A stretch of 64,000 nucleotides of DNA from Paraburkholderia sp. HP33-1 (GTDB taxonomy: Bacteria > Pseudomonadota > Gammaproteobacteria > Burkholderiales > Burkholderiaceae). Both the position numbers and the translations under genes were made by a program. The DNA lies in contig NZ_JAJEJR010000004.1 of assembly GCF_021390595.1 (NCBI RefSeq), positions 1 through 64,000 on the forward strand, read 5' to 3'. The notes under the pieces are model-generated. The model had not been told where the DNA came from, ran no database searches, and worked only from the letters and a program-made list of their open reading frames with translations. Below, in pieces: positions 63,061 through 64,000 of the stretch (within the stretch, counting starts at the first letter, position 1; each line of letters starts with the position of its first letter).

Positions 63061-64000
63061 TCAGGCTTTCAGAGTGACATCCGGATTGAGCGGCACTTCG
63101 TCCTTCCACGAACGGCTGTTCGAGAAAATTACCGTCGAAGCGTGAATCTGATTCCACGGAATCGAGTTCGTCAGCACGCTCGGCAGTTCGCCGCTGTCCG
63201 CGTAAGTACGAGCCGAGCGGATCATTTGACGACGCCACGCAACGACCGCGACGTCCGAGGTGCCGAGGTGTTCCTTCGTGCGGTCGAGGATACGGCCCTG
63301 CGTTTCGCTGACTGCGTGGTCCTGCGTCAGGATGCCCTTGATTCCCGACATAGACGACGTCTTCATGGCTTCGCGGTCCTGGTTGTACCAGTTGTCGATG
63401 TTGAGTTCCTTGCGGAAGTTTTGATCGACCCAGTGACCGCCTTCCTGAACGCGATATTCGATATCGACAGGCTGTGTTTCGTCGAAGAACCACTGGATGT
63501 GCCATGTCGATTCATCATCGCGTGGGACGAATGCATTGGCCATGCGACGGTTCTTGCGAACGCCGAAGCCATCGGGCGGAATCAGCGTGAAGAACGGCAG
63601 GATCACTTCCGTCACGCGGGCGTGCAATTTGCCTTCCTCACGGAAATTGCGGACACCGGCGTAGCGCAAGCCGTACAGCGTGTATTCGACCTCGATCTTC
63701 GGACGCAGATCGCGCTCGTGATCGTACTTGGCCGGCGCTGCCCACGGTTGTTCCCGGTGCAGGACCCCTGCGTGTGCGGAGTCGATCGTGCCTTCGACGG
63801 CTTGAGCGTAGTTGCAGTCTTCGAGCACCTTGAATGCGGCGACTTTTTCCGCCGGGTACGACAGGAAGTCGAAGTCGGGGAATTGCGGGACTTTCACCGG
63901 ATCGCCCATGTAGGTCCAGATCACACCAGCGACTTCACGAGTCGGATATGCGACTGCCTTGATACGCGAGCACAGCTTCGAATTTTCCGGTTCGGTCGGC
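63061..64000 (-). CDS. Rieske aromatic oxygenase, phthalate 4,5-dioxygenase-like (5' end beyond window)
   Basis: 313 codons are visible before the right edge. They cover the catalytic domain with the mononuclear-iron segment NYAQAVEGTIDSAHAGVLH, RKNRRMANAFVPRDDESTWHIQWFF and TREVAGVIWTYMGDP, which closely resemble phthalate 4,5-dioxygenase and related carboxy-aromatic oxygenases. The Rieske cluster lies beyond the edge. It is followed by the amidohydrolase and dehydrogenase genes. The ligand is probably a carboxylated aromatic; the exact one is not shown. Confidence 0.9.
   Translation of the reverse strand, partial: PTEPENSKLCSRIKAVAYPTREVAGVIWTYMGDPVKVPQFPDFDFLSYPAEKVAAFKVLEDCNYAQAVEGTIDSAHAGVLHREQPWAAPAKYDHERDLRPKIEVEYTLYGLRYAGVRNFREEGKLHARVTEVILPFFTLIPPDGFGVRKNRRMANAFVPRDDESTWHIQWFFDETQPVDIEYRVQEGGHWVDQNFRKELNIDNWYNQDREAMKTSSMSGIKGILTQDHAVSETQGRILDRTKEHLGTSDVAVVAWRRQMIRSARTYADSGELPSVLTNSIPWNQIHASTVIFSNSRSWKDEVPLNPDVTLKA

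Overview
The window looks like accessory DNA from a Burkholderiaceae genome (Paraburkholderia or Caballeronia type). Support for this is the GC-rich codon use, three OmpC-type Burkholderia porins, a DUF4148 secreted protein, a DUF2827 remnant, an ETF-ubiquinone oxidoreductase with the usual burkholderial N-terminus, and insertion-sequence debris of families common in this group. No rRNA, tRNA, CRISPR array or replication origin was seen.

Region A (1-20173) is metabolic. A LuxE-like acyl-protein synthetase (cut by the left edge) and a LuxC-like acyl-CoA reductase are translationally coupled downstream of a MarR regulator. They are divergent from an aminoglycoside-phosphotransferase-like kinase, followed by an SDR and a regulator with two different winged-helix domains. 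A seven-gene operon (6568-14073) follows a MarR-like palindrome. It encodes a zinc alcohol dehydrogenase, a DUF1214-like protein, a PAPS-type sulfotransferase, a VOC protein, a PAP phosphatase, CysD and a CysN-CysC fusion. Together these make PAPS, use it and recycle the PAP by-product. Next come ETF-QO, PanC, a FolM-like pteridine reductase, a broken TetR gene, PanD and a 3-hydroxyacyl-CoA dehydrogenase. Several look like extra copies of housekeeping genes.

Region B (20174-26250) is a graveyard of mobile elements. It holds an IS630 relic, a truncated purine nucleoside permease, a Phd antitoxin with a ruined toxin, a cluster of 20-bp repeats, an apparently intact IS2-group IS3 element, and an IS30 element whose transposase has an in-frame TGA. 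IS3 and ISKra4 fragments follow.

Region C (26255-36259) holds a ClC/CBS chloride transporter, a 5'-truncated porin, and a likely glucuronide and sulfate-ester utilisation locus: a GH79 lipoprotein, a porin, a hexuronate-type MFS carrier and a type I sulfatase, with a divergent LysR regulator.

Region D (36260-45348) contains an IS110/IS1111 element, cell-envelope gene relics, a chemoreceptor, a MarR regulator, a dead and a live GntR regulator, a DUF4148 protein, and IS701, IS630 and IS3 fragments.

Region E (45349-64000) is catabolic. Inverted IS3 relics at 44707-44972 and 51438-52594 flank a DctP binding protein overlapping a DHA2 transporter, a DoxX-like/NTF2-like pair and a porin. Two minus-strand operons follow. 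One (59995 to 53098) encodes a Rieske oxygenase, an FAD flavoprotein, a spinster-type MFS, an enolase-superfamily enzyme and a duplicated DoxX-like plus tiny-membrane-protein module, and ends in a hairpin terminator. The other (right edge to 60239) encodes a phthalate-dioxygenase-like Rieske protein, two amidohydrolases and a medium-chain dehydrogenase lacking the usual catalytic zinc cysteine, and also ends in a terminator. The likely role is oxidation and ring or lactone opening of an unidentified aromatic or cyclic carboxylic acid.
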